Below are positions 34,933-43,986 of a DNA stretch of 64,000 nt, piece by piece. Made by a program: the position numbers and the translations under genes. The notes under the pieces are model-generated. The model was not told the DNA's origin. It did no database searches and was given only the letters and a program-made list of their open reading frames with translations. How positions within the stretch are numbered: the stretch's first letter is position 1; each line of letters opens with the position of its first letter. Origin of the DNA: Prolixibacter sp. NT017 (GTDB lineage Bacteria; Bacteroidota; Bacteroidia; Bacteroidales; Prolixibacteraceae); contig NZ_BLAV01000001.1 of the NCBI RefSeq assembly GCF_009617875.1, positions 3,038,001 to 3,102,000 on the forward strand. The letters run 5' to 3'.

Positions 34933-36357
34933 TTAATGATAATGATTAATCGTCTTATACTTATCAATCAACCGGTTGACCGGCTCACTTTCGAGTGCTT
35001 TCGGACAAAAGTCGAATAAATCGTGGTACTGACTAAAGTCTTCGCTCAGTGCTTGTTCCAGATAGTGCATGGCCAGATGTTCGTCACCATTCTCGAGCAA
35101 ATAGGCTGTCAAACGGTAGTTCAATGTAGCACTCACCACATGTTGCTTTTTGGCTTTCATCAGGGTATCGATGGCCATAGCCAGTTGATCGTACTCGTAA
35201 TAGAAGTCGGCAAACGAAAGCCAGCTCTCAGGATTGTTCGCGTCTAACTGAAGCGCTTTCTGGAAAGCCTGCTCAGCCTCTTCGTAATCATTCAACGTGG
35301 AGTTGACCTTGCCGAAGGTTAGCCAAAAATCGGCATTATCCTCTTCCAACTTGATGGCCTTTTTCAGGAATACCAGACTCTCCGGCACTTTATCCTCAAC
35401 CAACAATACCACCGAAGCGCCATACCAGGCGTCGGCATTGTAAGCATTTAGCTGCAACGCTTTCTTATAATAATCGAATGCCTCTTTGAACTTCCTCTGA
35501 TGAAAATAGCATTCAGCAATGTAACAATAGGTCTCGTCCGACTCGCCATCGATTTTCAGGTACTCTTCGTAACCGGCAATCGCTTCGTCGAACCTTTCGG
35601 CATTAGCAAGCGAGTTCGCCCGGTTAAACAAAGCTGAGGCATAATTATCATCGAGTGCCAAAGCGAAATCGTATGCTTCCACTGCATTGTTGAAATCATT
35701 CACCCGGTTGTAAGCAATTCCCAGGTTGTACCAGACAAATTCCGAGAAGGGATCCAAATCGAGGTATTTGTTGTAATACTGAATACACTTATAGCTCTCA
35801 CCCACCTTGTCGTAGCTAAAAGCCAAATCGTAAATCACGTTCTCGTTTTCCGGATTTTCCTGGTAAGCTCTTTCAAAAAACGGAATAGCGCGATTATATT
35901 CGCTGTTCTGGATAAATGCTACCCCAATGCTGTAAAGGACTTCATCTTTTTCTTCGTAAGCAAACCGCTCCGCCTCTTCGAAGTAATAAGTGGCTTTTCG
36001 GCTCTCACCCAAAAAGTTGTAACAAGAACCGAGCATCAGCAAAATCTCCGGATTCGAAGATTCGATTCCAGCTACCATTTCGAGCATTTCTCTCGCCTCT
36101 TCCACTTTTCCCTGCGTAAGCAGAATACGAGCCTGCCGCACTTTCAGCGAAATCGCCTGGGGGTGCTGCCGCAATCCGCTCCTCACCGCCTTAACCGCAT
36201 GAGAATGATGTCCCCTGTCGGAATAATAGTCGATGATGTATTCAAACTCTGCTACATCAAAAAACTCAACACGCTCCTCGTGCTGCATCTTCTGATAACG
36301 TTCAATTAGTAAAGCAATTTCGTTGCTTTCGTAGTCGTCCTTAGCTCCTTGTTCCAT
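34933..36357 (-). CDS. Tetratricopeptide-repeat protein
   Basis: The 474-residue protein consists almost entirely of TPR units, at least ten, from about residue 35 to 450 (for example FNNAVEAYDFALALDDNYASALFNRAN). It has no signal peptide or membrane segment, so it is probably a cytoplasmic scaffold. It lies 56 bases after the DUF4301 gene on the same strand and ends at a strong terminator. TPR proteins of this type are widespread in Bacteroidota without a defined role. Confidence 0.9.
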   Translation of the reverse strand: MEQGAKDDYESNEIALLIERYQKMQHEERVEFFDVAEFEYIIDYYSDRGHHSHAVKAVRSGLRQHPQAISLKVRQARILLTQGKVEEAREMLEMVAGIESSNPEILLMLGSCYNFLGESRKATYYFEEAERFAYEEKDEVLYSIGVAFIQNSEYNRAIPFFERAYQENPENENVIYDLAFSYDKVGESYKCIQYYNKYLDLDPFSEFVWYNLGIAYNRVNDFNNAVEAYDFALALDDNYASALFNRANSLANAERFDEAIAGYEEYLKIDGESDETYCYIAECYFHQRKFKEAFDYYKKALQLNAYNADAWYGASVVLLVEDKVPESLVFLKKAIKLEEDNADFWLTFGKVNSTLNDYEEAEQAFQKALQLDANNPESWLSFADFYYEYDQLAMAIDTLMKAKKQHVVSATLNYRLTAYLLENGDEHLAMHYLEQALSEDFSQYHDLFDFCPKALESEPVNRLIDKYKTINHYH

Positions 36358-36413
36358 AAAATTTACCTGTCTGCGTATCTGTTAAAAATACCCAACGCAA
36401 AATCATCCCATCC

Positions 36414-37958
36414 TTAGGAGTCCTGGTGTTCTTTTCTCAATAAATCGTTGACGGTTTTCACCGGATTGAAGGTGATGACCGGAACTTCCACAAAAAGTGT
36501 AATCCAGTCGGCCATGGCTCCGTTCCAAAGTCCCGGCAGCTCCTGTGCCTTCAGCGGCTTTCCTTCTTTTGATTTATGAGAAATAAACCCGGTATTCGGA
36601 TCGCGGTACTTCAACAAGTCAAATTTTTCGCCTTTGCTGTCGCGAACCCCACACACCAAATCAACCGGATTAAAATGTGTCGATTGCCCGACTATTTTTG
36701 TTTGTTCCTCATTTTCTTTGTCAATCTGACTTCCTTCCACAATCTGCAACGAAATGGTTTTGTCTGCATTGCGTGCCCAAAAAGGACCGCCACCCGGCTC
36801 ACCTTCGTTTTTCACCATACCGCAAACCCTGATGGGGCGGTTCAGTTTATTTCGCAGATAAGGAATCAAATCTTCCTTCTCCGTATAATACTGGCTTTCT
36901 ACAGCCTCAACACAAAGTTCATTCGTCAGAAAATCCGAAATCTCTGCGATGAGTTTGTCCGGCACTGCCGCTGAATTTTTTTCCAACTCGCGAAGGTAAT
37001 TAAAAACCCTTTGCCGGTAATACAGTAACACACCAGCCAACGCTTTTTTATAACGCACGGTCGGCTCTTTTAGTCTGTCAGGCACGACATTATCAATGTT
37101 TTTAATAAAGATGATGTCGCTGTCAATATCATTCAGGTTTTCGAGCAATGCTCCGTGTCCTCCCGGCCTGAACAGCAATGAACCGTCTTTCTGGCGGAAG
37201 GGCTCGTTTTCGGGCGTTACCGCGATGGTATCTGTTGATGGTTTCTGTTCCGAAAAACCAATCTGGTAATGAGCGCCGTACTGATGCTCGTATTTCGTTG
37301 CTGCTTCATCGGTTTTGTCTTCAAAGTAAGAAAGATGTTCCGGCGATACAGTGAAATGCAGACTCACCTGCCTTCCCGAATCCTTCCCATACAAAGCACC
37401 TTCCACCATATGTTCTTCAACGGGCGTTCTGGATTTCTCGCCATATTGATGAAATTGCAGCAATCCTTTCGGAAGAAAGCCGTAATTCAAGCCTTTCTCT
37501 GTTAACACAAGTTCCAGAATTTCCCGGTAGGGTAAGTGTCCGTCACTATCCGCTTTTTTCAGTTCATCGGGCAATTGATGGTAAAAAGCGAATTTCGGGA
37601 GATTGTCAAAGAAAGCTTTGACATCGGCATGTGCTTCCTCTTTTAACAGCGAAACGGCCTGCTCCTGCGATTGGGCCGCATCCTGGAAAGCAAAAAGCTT
37701 TTGAAACATGCGACTGGCTGCACCCGAAGCCGGCACAAACTTTTCGATGGCGATTCCCCGGTTGACCTCGTGCTCGAAAATGCCGATGTACCTTTCAATC
37801 CGGCCTTCGTCGAGCTTTATAATTCCGTCGTTTACAGTGGCTGGACGGAGAACATTCATGAAGGGAAATCCTTTTTTAAAATTCTCGATTTGATGTTCTA
37901 CTTCCGGTAGCCGGCTACCGCGATTGCTAATTTGCTGAATATCCTTTTCTGTAAACAT
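36414..37958 (-). CDS. DUF4301 family protein
   Basis: The 514-residue protein starts at ATG 37958; an ATG two codons earlier is also possible. The sequence matches DUF4301 through KFVPASGAASRMFQKLF near residue 80 and LFRPGGHGALLENLNDIDSDIIFIKNIDN-type sequence in the middle. The latter, with Gly-rich and Asp pairs, recalls nucleotidyltransferase folds (UDP-sugar pyrophosphorylase-like). The biochemical role is unknown. It is cytoplasmic, with no signal. A promoter-like TATCTTTA lies upstream. Confidence 0.85.
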   Translation of the reverse strand: MFTEKDIQQISNRGSRLPEVEHQIENFKKGFPFMNVLRPATVNDGIIKLDEGRIERYIGIFEHEVNRGIAIEKFVPASGAASRMFQKLFAFQDAAQSQEQAVSLLKEEAHADVKAFFDNLPKFAFYHQLPDELKKADSDGHLPYREILELVLTEKGLNYGFLPKGLLQFHQYGEKSRTPVEEHMVEGALYGKDSGRQVSLHFTVSPEHLSYFEDKTDEAATKYEHQYGAHYQIGFSEQKPSTDTIAVTPENEPFRQKDGSLLFRPGGHGALLENLNDIDSDIIFIKNIDNVVPDRLKEPTVRYKKALAGVLLYYRQRVFNYLRELEKNSAAVPDKLIAEISDFLTNELCVEAVESQYYTEKEDLIPYLRNKLNRPIRVCGMVKNEGEPGGGPFWARNADKTISLQIVEGSQIDKENEEQTKIVGQSTHFNPVDLVCGVRDSKGEKFDLLKYRDPNTGFISHKSKEGKPLKAQELPGLWNGAMADWITLFVEVPVITFNPVKTVNDLLRKEHQDS

Positions 37959-37981
37959 AATCAACCAGTTACTTTAGTCGC

Positions 37982-37989
37982 TAAAGATA
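37982..37989 (-). promoter_or_regulatory. Possible -7 element of the DUF4301 gene
   Basis: TATCTTTA on the minus strand is one base from TAnnTTTG and lies 24 bases upstream of ATG 37958. No clear -33 element is seen in the T-rich upstream sequence. Confidence 0.3.
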
Positions 37990-38101
37990 GAAAAAGGTTT
38001 AAAAAATAAAAACGAATAAACCTCTCCGAAACCTTAAGTTATCAAGAAGAAATGAACCGTTCGACATAATTTTATCCCTGTGCGGGGAAACAAATAACCT
38101 C

Positions 38102-38109
38102 TATCTTTG
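38102..38109 (+). promoter_or_regulatory. Consensus -7 element TATCTTTG directly before a start codon
   Basis: TATCTTTG matches TAnnTTTG exactly and ends only five bases before ATG 38115. Transcription would start at or within a few bases of the start codon. Confidence 0.55.
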
Positions 38110-38114
38110 CGGCC

Positions 38115-39080
38115 ATGACGGCTGATGCACAAACAAACGGGATTTTTCCCTGGGGACACCAACGGAGATACAACGATTTTCCTACCTTTTTCAGGCGCAA
38201 ATTTAATGAAAGGGTTCAGAAAATCTCAATCGACGCGGGATTTACCTGCCCCAACCGCGACGGTAACCGGGGAACCGGAGGTTGTACCTACTGCAACAAC
38301 AAAACCTTTAAGCCTACCTACTGCAACCTCGAGAACGGTGTTTCCAGTCAGCTGGAAAAAGGCGTGGCGTTCTTTCGCAAGAAATACGACAGCATAAAAT
38401 TCCTGGCTTATTTTCAGGCCTACTCCAACACCTACGCTCCGATTGAGGATCTCCGAAAACTGTACGAGGAAGCATTGGCCTACCCGGGCGTCATGGGTTT
38501 GGTGATTGCCACCCGGCCTGATTGTCTGGACAATGAAGTGCTCGACTACCTTCAAGCGCTTTCAGAAAAGCATTACGTGATGGTAGAGCTGGGTATCGAA
38601 TCGGTTCAGGACGACACGCTGAAAGCCATCAATCGGGGCCATGCCTGGGAAGAGTCCGTCAGAGCGTTGGAAGAAACATCGAAAAGAGGGATTCACAATT
38701 GTGCTCACATGATTTTGGGACTTCCAGGCGAAAGCCGGGACGATTTGCTGCAACAGGCTGAAATTATTTCCCGGTTACCGGTAGAAAATCTGAAATTGCA
38801 CCAACTGCAAATTCACAAAGGAACGGTCATGGCCAAACAGTATGCTGACACGCCCGAGATGTTCCATCTTTTTTCTGTCAATGAATACCAGGAACTGGTG
38901 GTTGACTACCTTGAGCGGCTGAATCCTGAAATCGTTGTCGAACGATTTGTCAGCTCAGCGCCGCCGGACATGCTGATTGCCCCCCGTTGGGGATTAAAAA
39001 ACTTCGAGTTTGTGGCCAAAGTGGAAAAACGTCTGGAAGAACGAAATACCTGGCAAGGACGCCTTTTTCAGAAACTCTAA
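38115..39080 (+). CDS. TIGR01212-type radical SAM protein (YhcC-like)
   Basis: The 321-residue protein is recognised by RRYNDFPTFFRRKFNERVQKI near the N-terminus and a radical SAM cluster motif in which CPNRDGNRGTGGCTYCN provides the cysteines. VIATRPDCL, ELGIESVQD and the C-terminal APPDMLIAPRWG follow, as in E. coli YhcC. The substrate is not established. The promoter element lies immediately before the ATG, so the mRNA may be leaderless. It converges with the YgiQ-like gene and their stop codons overlap by three bases. Confidence 0.92.
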   Translation: MTADAQTNGIFPWGHQRRYNDFPTFFRRKFNERVQKISIDAGFTCPNRDGNRGTGGCTYCNNKTFKPTYCNLENGVSSQLEKGVAFFRKKYDSIKFLAYFQAYSNTYAPIEDLRKLYEEALAYPGVMGLVIATRPDCLDNEVLDYLQALSEKHYVMVELGIESVQDDTLKAINRGHAWEESVRALEETSKRGIHNCAHMILGLPGESRDDLLQQAEIISRLPVENLKLHQLQIHKGTVMAKQYADTPEMFHLFSVNEYQELVVDYLERLNPEIVVERFVSSAPPDMLIAPRWGLKNFEFVAKVEKRLEERNTWQGRLFQKL

Positions 39081-40990
39081 CGCCGCTTATGATGTTTCGG
39101 CTTCTTTCTTTTTGACTGATTTCTCTTATTTCCGGCCGGTTGTTGCTCTGCATCAAACAACCGTTTCTCCAAGTCGGGTCGGTTGAGTCGCTGTAACTCT
39201 TGCTTCAATGAATTCCGGTATTCTTTTTTGTACCAAAAGAAGAATTTGCGTTGCGCCAGCTTCTCTTTTTCGGTTCTTGGAACGAACACTTTTTCAAGCA
39301 TGTATGGATGATATCCGGAATAATAAATCACAGTAGCCACCGTCATCGGCGTGGGCGTAAAATCCTGCACCTGCTCTAGTTTAAAATCCAATTCTTTGGT
39401 TTCGGCCGCCAATTCCGCCATATTCTCCAATTTACTTCCGGGATGGCTGGAAATAAAGTAAGGAATCAATTGCTGCTTCAAACCTTCCTCCCGGTTGACC
39501 GAATGGAAGAAAGTCGTTAATCGGCGAAATAACTCAAAAGAAGGCTTGCGCATCACATTTAGTACATCATCGGACGTGTGTTCCGGCGCCACTTTCAGCC
39601 GCCCGGAAACATGATGCCGGATCACTTCACGCAGATATTCCAGGTTGCCTTCATCTTTTTTCGCATCACCGGTTTCGTGAAAAGCCAAATCGTAGCGAAT
39701 GCCGCTACCAATAAATGCTTTTTTCACTCCAGGGAAACCGGCTACTTTTTGATACAAACCGGTTAACGGACGATGATCGGTTTCCAGGTTCCTGCAAACC
39801 GACGGATAGATGCAGGAAGGGCGTTTGCACTGTCGGCAAAGCTCCAAATCCTTACCAGCCATGCGGTACATATTGGCCGAAGGACCGCCCACATCGGAAA
39901 TGTAGCCTTTGAAATCGGGCATATCTACAACGGCTTCAACTTCTTTCATCACCGATTTTTCGGAACGGGAAACCACAAACTTCCCCTGATGCGCAGAGAT
40001 AGTGCAAAACGCACAGCCGCCAAAACATCCACGATGAATATTGATGGAATGCCGAATCATTTCGTAGGCAGGAATCGCTCCTTTTCCATTGTAACGTGGG
40101 TGAGGCATCCGCGTAAACGGCAACTCATAAACCTGGTCGATTTCTTTAGTGGAAAGCGGCGGCCACATTGGATTAACCACTATTTGCCGGTTCCCCACCT
40201 GCTGGACGAGTTTTTTTGCCTGCCAACGGTTGGATTCTTCTTCGATATACCGGAAATTGGCAGCAAACTTCTTCTTATCCTTCAAACACTCTTCATGAGT
40301 ATTCAATTCCAATGCTTCCCAATCGGTCTTCGTTGCATAATTATTGCCTTCCGGATTCATAAAGGCTGTCTGCGGAATGTTGGTCAGCGATTGCACGGGA
40401 ACGCCGCGTTGTACCAGCCGGGCAAATTCAGTGATGGATTTTTCGGCCATGCCATAAAAGAGCAAGTCAGCACCACTTTCTTCCAGAATTCCCGGCTTGA
40501 GTTTGTCCGACCAATAATCATAATGCGTCAGGCGACGAAGTGAGGCTTCAATTCCTCCCAACACCACGGGAACCTCCGGATAAAGTTTCTTCAGAATATT
40601 GGTGTAAACCACCGAAGCGTAATCGGGACGAGCTCCTGCTCTGCCTCCCGGCGTGTAGGCATCGTTGGAACGCCGGCGCCGATTGGCTGTGTAGTGGTTC
40701 ACCATCGAATCCATGTTTCCGGCGGTAACGCCAAAAAACAAACGAGGTTCGCCCAGCTTTTTGAAATCGCGCAAATCATCCGTCCAGTTGGGTTGTGGCA
40801 CAATCGCCACCCGCAGTCCAGCGGTTTCCAGGATGCGCCCGATAACCGCCGCTCCAAACGACAGATGGTCAACATACGCATCGCCGGTAAACAGGATCAC
40901 ATCTGCTGCATCCCATCCCAACGCTTTCATCTCTTTCGCCGAAGTCGGCAACCATCCGGATGTTTCTGTTCTATTCAAATTCTGAGTCAA
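39077..40990 (-). CDS. YgiQ family radical SAM protein
   Basis: The 637-residue protein includes GWLPTSAKEMKALGWD and ILFTGDAYVDHLSFG at the N-terminus, as in YgiQ, and a radical SAM cluster motif CFGGCAFC around residue 320. The C-terminal tail is Lys/Arg-rich (NKRNQSKRKKPKHHKRR). No ATG precedes the conserved start. The best initiation codon is TTG at 40990, supported by a consensus promoter just upstream. Function is unknown; the N-terminal B12-like Rossmann region is part of the family. Confidence 0.92.
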   Translation of the reverse strand: MTQNLNRTETSGWLPTSAKEMKALGWDAADVILFTGDAYVDHLSFGAAVIGRILETAGLRVAIVPQPNWTDDLRDFKKLGEPRLFFGVTAGNMDSMVNHYTANRRRRSNDAYTPGGRAGARPDYASVVYTNILKKLYPEVPVVLGGIEASLRRLTHYDYWSDKLKPGILEESGADLLFYGMAEKSITEFARLVQRGVPVQSLTNIPQTAFMNPEGNNYATKTDWEALELNTHEECLKDKKKFAANFRYIEEESNRWQAKKLVQQVGNRQIVVNPMWPPLSTKEIDQVYELPFTRMPHPRYNGKGAIPAYEMIRHSINIHRGCFGGCAFCTISAHQGKFVVSRSEKSVMKEVEAVVDMPDFKGYISDVGGPSANMYRMAGKDLELCRQCKRPSCIYPSVCRNLETDHRPLTGLYQKVAGFPGVKKAFIGSGIRYDLAFHETGDAKKDEGNLEYLREVIRHHVSGRLKVAPEHTSDDVLNVMRKPSFELFRRLTTFFHSVNREEGLKQQLIPYFISSHPGSKLENMAELAAETKELDFKLEQVQDFTPTPMTVATVIYYSGYHPYMLEKVFVPRTEKEKLAQRKFFFWYKKEYRNSLKQELQRLNRPDLEKRLFDAEQQPAGNKRNQSKRKKPKHHKRR

Positions 40991-41006
40991 TTTGCTTTGT
41001 TTGCGG

Positions 41007-41040
41007 CAAAGTTACACTTTTCAGCATCCACATTTTCAAA
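41007..41040 (-). promoter_or_regulatory. Promoter of the YgiQ-like gene
   Basis: On the minus strand TAACTTTG (41007-41014) is an exact TAnnTTTG -7 element, with TTTG at 41037-41040 as the -33 element, spacing 22 bases. The TTG start codon lies 16 bases downstream. Confidence 0.55.
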
Positions 41041-41150
41041 AGCCTTTATTTTTACATTTTATGTACAGAATGGTTACATCTCTCCAAAACATATCATACA
41101 GATTCCATTTTTTTTATCTTTAGCCCAACCTAGCACATGTTAAATTAACC

Positions 41151-42965
41151 ATGGGAATCGTTAGCTCTAAAGACCTGGTAAAAGCCAGCCCATTCATCCA
41201 ATATTTTGGGGGTGAATATTTTGCCAAATTCCTGATGCACCTCCTTCGCTTCAACGAGCTGAATACGCTCTACGAAGAGATTGGAAATAAATCGGGTATT
41301 GAATTCATTGATGCTTTAATTGATTATCTGGATATCCGTCTCGAATTTAATCCGCAGGACCTGGAACGAATTCCGGCAACGGGCGGATTCATAACGGTTT
41401 CGAACCATCCGTTTGGCGGTATCGATGGCATTCTGCTCATCAAACTGATGTCGATGGCACGCGATGATCAGAAAGTGTTGGCCAATTTCTTGCTGAAAAA
41501 GGTCAAACCGATCGGAGAATATTTTTTCGCAGTCAATCCGTTTGAGAATATGCCGGAAGCGGGTTCGAGCGTCAGTGGGATGAAAGCTGCTTTCGACCAC
41601 ATTAATGAAGGAGGCGTGCTCAGCATTTTCCCTGCCGGGGAAGTTTCGACCAAATACAACTCTGCCAATTTCATTGCCGACCGGGAATGGTTGTATCCGG
41701 CCATCAAATTCATCCGGAAAGCAGATGTGCCGGTAGTTCCCATCTTTTTTCACGGAACCAACAGCCGCATGTTTCACTGGCTGGGACGTATTCACCCGAC
41801 ACTTCGGACGGCCAGACTGGCATCGGAATTACTGAATAAAAAAGGAAAAACCATCAAGGTACGCATCGGAAATCCCATTCCGGTAAAAGAGCAACATTCG
41901 TTTACCGATATACATCAATACGGACGTTACCTTCGCTCAAAAACGTACTGTCTCGATACTGGTCTGGAAGTGAAACGCTTTTTCAACTATTCACTGAAAA
42001 GAAAAACCAAACCGGAAGAGATTATTGCTCCGGCATCCAAAGAGGCTATTCTGGAAGAGGTTCGCAACCTTCATCCCGATTTCCTGCTTTTCGATATCAA
42101 AAATTATTCGATTTACTGTGCACCGTCGGAGGTGATGCCCAATATTCTGCATGAAATTGGAAGACTGCGCGAAATTACCTTCCGGGAAGTGGGTGAAGGA
42201 ACCAACCGGGCCACCGATCTCGATGAATTCGACCTCTACTACAACCAGATGTTTATCTGGGACCGGGACGAGGAGAAAATTGTGGGTGCCTACCGCATTG
42301 GAAAGGGAGCCGATATCATCCGGCAGTTTGGTGTTCAGGGATTTTACACCCAAAGCCTTTTCCGGATGAAAAAAGGTTTTAAAGACACGTTGAATCAATC
42401 GTTGGAACTCGGACGTTCGTTCATTGTGAAGGAATATCAGCGGAAACCTCTGCCTTTGTTCCTGCTGTGGAAAGGCATTCTCTATTTCCTTTTGCGAAAT
42501 CCGGAATACAGATATCTTTTGGGACCGGTGAGCATCAGTAACACCTATTCCGAGAAATCGAAGGAGCTGATCATCCGCTATATTATGGCCAACTTTTACG
42601 ACTACAAAAGCGCCAAACATATCCGTCCGCGCAACCGGCACAAAGTGACCACGCTGGATGAAAACCTGAATGTAGCGCTCGAGAATCTGACTGACGACAT
42701 TCGTTCGCTGGACAAATTCATCGGCGATATTGATGAATACAACAAAGGATTGCCGGTTCTGCTGAAAAAATACCTGGGACTGAACGCCAAAATTATCGGC
42801 TTCAACGTCGATCCGAAATTCAATAACTGCCTGGACGGGCTGATTATTCTCGATCTGTTCGACGTACCCCAGGAAACCATTGTTTCCCTGTCGAAAGAAG
42901 CGAACGACATGAGTATCCTGGAACGGTTTTATTCCAACACAGAAACAGATAAAGCAAAAGAATAA
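41151..42965 (+). CDS. Bifunctional acyltransferase (PlsC-like plus GNAT-like), OlsF/GlsAB-type
   Basis: The 604-residue protein has an N-terminal lysophospholipid-acyltransferase domain with NHPFGGID (His86, Asp92; five residues between them, the form I recall from related Bacteroidota acyltransferases) and FPAGEVS near 163-169. From about 320 onward there is a hemolysin/OlsB-like N-acyltransferase domain (RLREITFREVGEGTNRATDLDEFDLYYNQ region, WDRDEEKIVGAYRIG). Fusion of the two activities is the design of OlsF, which makes ornithine lipids in Flavobacterium and Serratia. The separate Bacteroides genes glsB and glsA make glycine lipids. The amino-acid headgroup cannot be decided here. Confidence 0.85.
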   Translation: MGIVSSKDLVKASPFIQYFGGEYFAKFLMHLLRFNELNTLYEEIGNKSGIEFIDALIDYLDIRLEFNPQDLERIPATGGFITVSNHPFGGIDGILLIKLMSMARDDQKVLANFLLKKVKPIGEYFFAVNPFENMPEAGSSVSGMKAAFDHINEGGVLSIFPAGEVSTKYNSANFIADREWLYPAIKFIRKADVPVVPIFFHGTNSRMFHWLGRIHPTLRTARLASELLNKKGKTIKVRIGNPIPVKEQHSFTDIHQYGRYLRSKTYCLDTGLEVKRFFNYSLKRKTKPEEIIAPASKEAILEEVRNLHPDFLLFDIKNYSIYCAPSEVMPNILHEIGRLREITFREVGEGTNRATDLDEFDLYYNQMFIWDRDEEKIVGAYRIGKGADIIRQFGVQGFYTQSLFRMKKGFKDTLNQSLELGRSFIVKEYQRKPLPLFLLWKGILYFLLRNPEYRYLLGPVSISNTYSEKSKELIIRYIMANFYDYKSAKHIRPRNRHKVTTLDENLNVALENLTDDIRSLDKFIGDIDEYNKGLPVLLKKYLGLNAKIIGFNVDPKFNNCLDGLIILDLFDVPQETIVSLSKEANDMSILERFYSNTETDKAKE

Positions 42966-43056
42966 AAGCAACTTAGCGATACAAAAAAGAGGCCGCCTCA
43001 TTTTTCCCGGAGTCACCGCTTCATCTTTTATAATATACAGACCTCGTTTAAAACAG

Positions 43057-43315
43057 GTCCGTATGTTTTTGCGATGAGGTCCCGATCTTTTTTCAACCAG
43101 ATCCGGACCTTGTTGAAAGAAAGTCCCGATCTGATTGCAAGAAGGTCCTTATCTTTTTTAAAAAAGTCCGGACTTTATTTTAAAAAATACGGACTTTCTA
43201 AAATCACGTCTTGATCTTTTTCAAAAACATCAAGACCTTTTAGCAAAAATGTTTAAGTATTTTGTTCGAAAAGTCTTGACAATTTTTATTTATGTCCTGA
43301 TGTTTTTACCCAAAT
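43057..43315. repeat. Degenerate tandem array, period 21-22 bp, about 12 units
   Basis: GTCC-like anchors occur at 43057, 43079, 43101, 43123, 43145, 43166, 43187, 43208, 43229, 43251, 43273 and 43294, spaced 22 then 21-22 bases apart. A typical unit is (A/G)GTCC(G/C)GAT followed by a T-run and then AA(A). Units are strongly diverged (some only share the T-run and one half of the anchor), yet the spacing is kept. There is no open frame across it. Confidence 0.8.
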
Positions 43316-43327
43316 GAATACGAAGAA

Positions 43328-43363
43328 AGAGCCTGTCCAAAAAGCAAATGGACAGACTCTCAC
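43328..43363. terminator. Terminator between the acyltransferase and iorB
   Basis: An 11-bp stem with one mismatch (43328-43338 with 43350-43360) is flanked by A-rich sequence on the left and CACTTTTA on the right. It serves two convergent genes. Confidence 0.6.
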
Positions 43364-43382
43364 TTTTATATGGAAATAATAT

Positions 43383-43964
43383 CTATCGGTTGGCTTCCGC
43401 GAATTTTCTTCCGGCCCGCAAAGCTTCGAGGTTCAGATTAACAATCGCCTCCCCCTTCCGTATAAAAATTTTGCGAATTCCGTCTTCAATCAGCCCGAAC
43501 GGAATATCGATAAACGGTGAAGCGGCTCCCAGCATCACCATATTCGATGCGCGTGAGTTGCCCACTTCTTTCGCTACTTTGTCCGCATCGATGGCAATGT
43601 GATGCGGTTGTTTTTTTACTTCGCCCAATACTTTGTCAAGCTCCGGATAATCCGGAATATTCACGAAAGGCGTGGTATTGGTCACCACATACCCTTTCTT
43701 CGACAGGAAAGGCAAATAACGAAGTGATTCCATCGGCTCGACCGAAAGAATAATATCAGCTTCTCCAGCCGGAATTAAATCCGAGTAAATGGGATTATCC
43801 GACAATCGAAGGTACGATTGAACAGCACCACCACGCTGACTCATTCCGTGTGTTTCGGCCTGTTTCAGGTATAAATCGTTTTCAACGGCAGCCATTCCAA
43901 GCACAGCAGCAATCGATAAAATGCCCTGTCCGCCAACGCCTGCCAATACAATATCACATTTCAT
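43383..43964 (-). CDS. iorB: Indolepyruvate:ferredoxin oxidoreductase, beta subunit
   Basis: The protein has 193 residues from ATG 43964; an upstream ATG at 44003 would add 13 residues and overlap iorA. The pattern MKCDIVLAGVGGQGILSIA is the gamma-type domain of 2-oxoacid:ferredoxin oxidoreductases, which helps bind CoA or stabilises the catalytic dimer. With IorA it oxidises aryl pyruvates to aryl-acyl-CoA and reduces ferredoxin in anaerobic amino-acid catabolism. It starts 22 bases after iorA. Confidence 0.93.
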   Translation of the reverse strand: MKCDIVLAGVGGQGILSIAAVLGMAAVENDLYLKQAETHGMSQRGGAVQSYLRLSDNPIYSDLIPAGEADIILSVEPMESLRYLPFLSKKGYVVTNTTPFVNIPDYPELDKVLGEVKKQPHHIAIDADKVAKEVGNSRASNMVMLGAASPFIDIPFGLIEDGIRKIFIRKGEAIVNLNLEALRAGRKFAEANR

Positions 43965-43986
43965 AATTCTTGTTTTTTCGATTTGA

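Larger units (their letters stand above)
42966..43382. other. Intergenic region filled by a periodic array
   Basis: The 417 bases hold no gene. From 43057 to about 43315 the sequence is a degenerate tandem array, described separately, and at 43328-43360 there is a terminator hairpin shared by the convergent genes. Confidence 0.7.

Noticed and set aside
41991..43016. Minus-strand open frame of 341 codons
   Set aside because: Antisense to the acyltransferase fusion, which has clear domain motifs; no independent support.
43057..43315. CRISPR array or terminator series
   Set aside because: Period 21-22 is too short for repeat-spacer units, and the units are not self-complementary.
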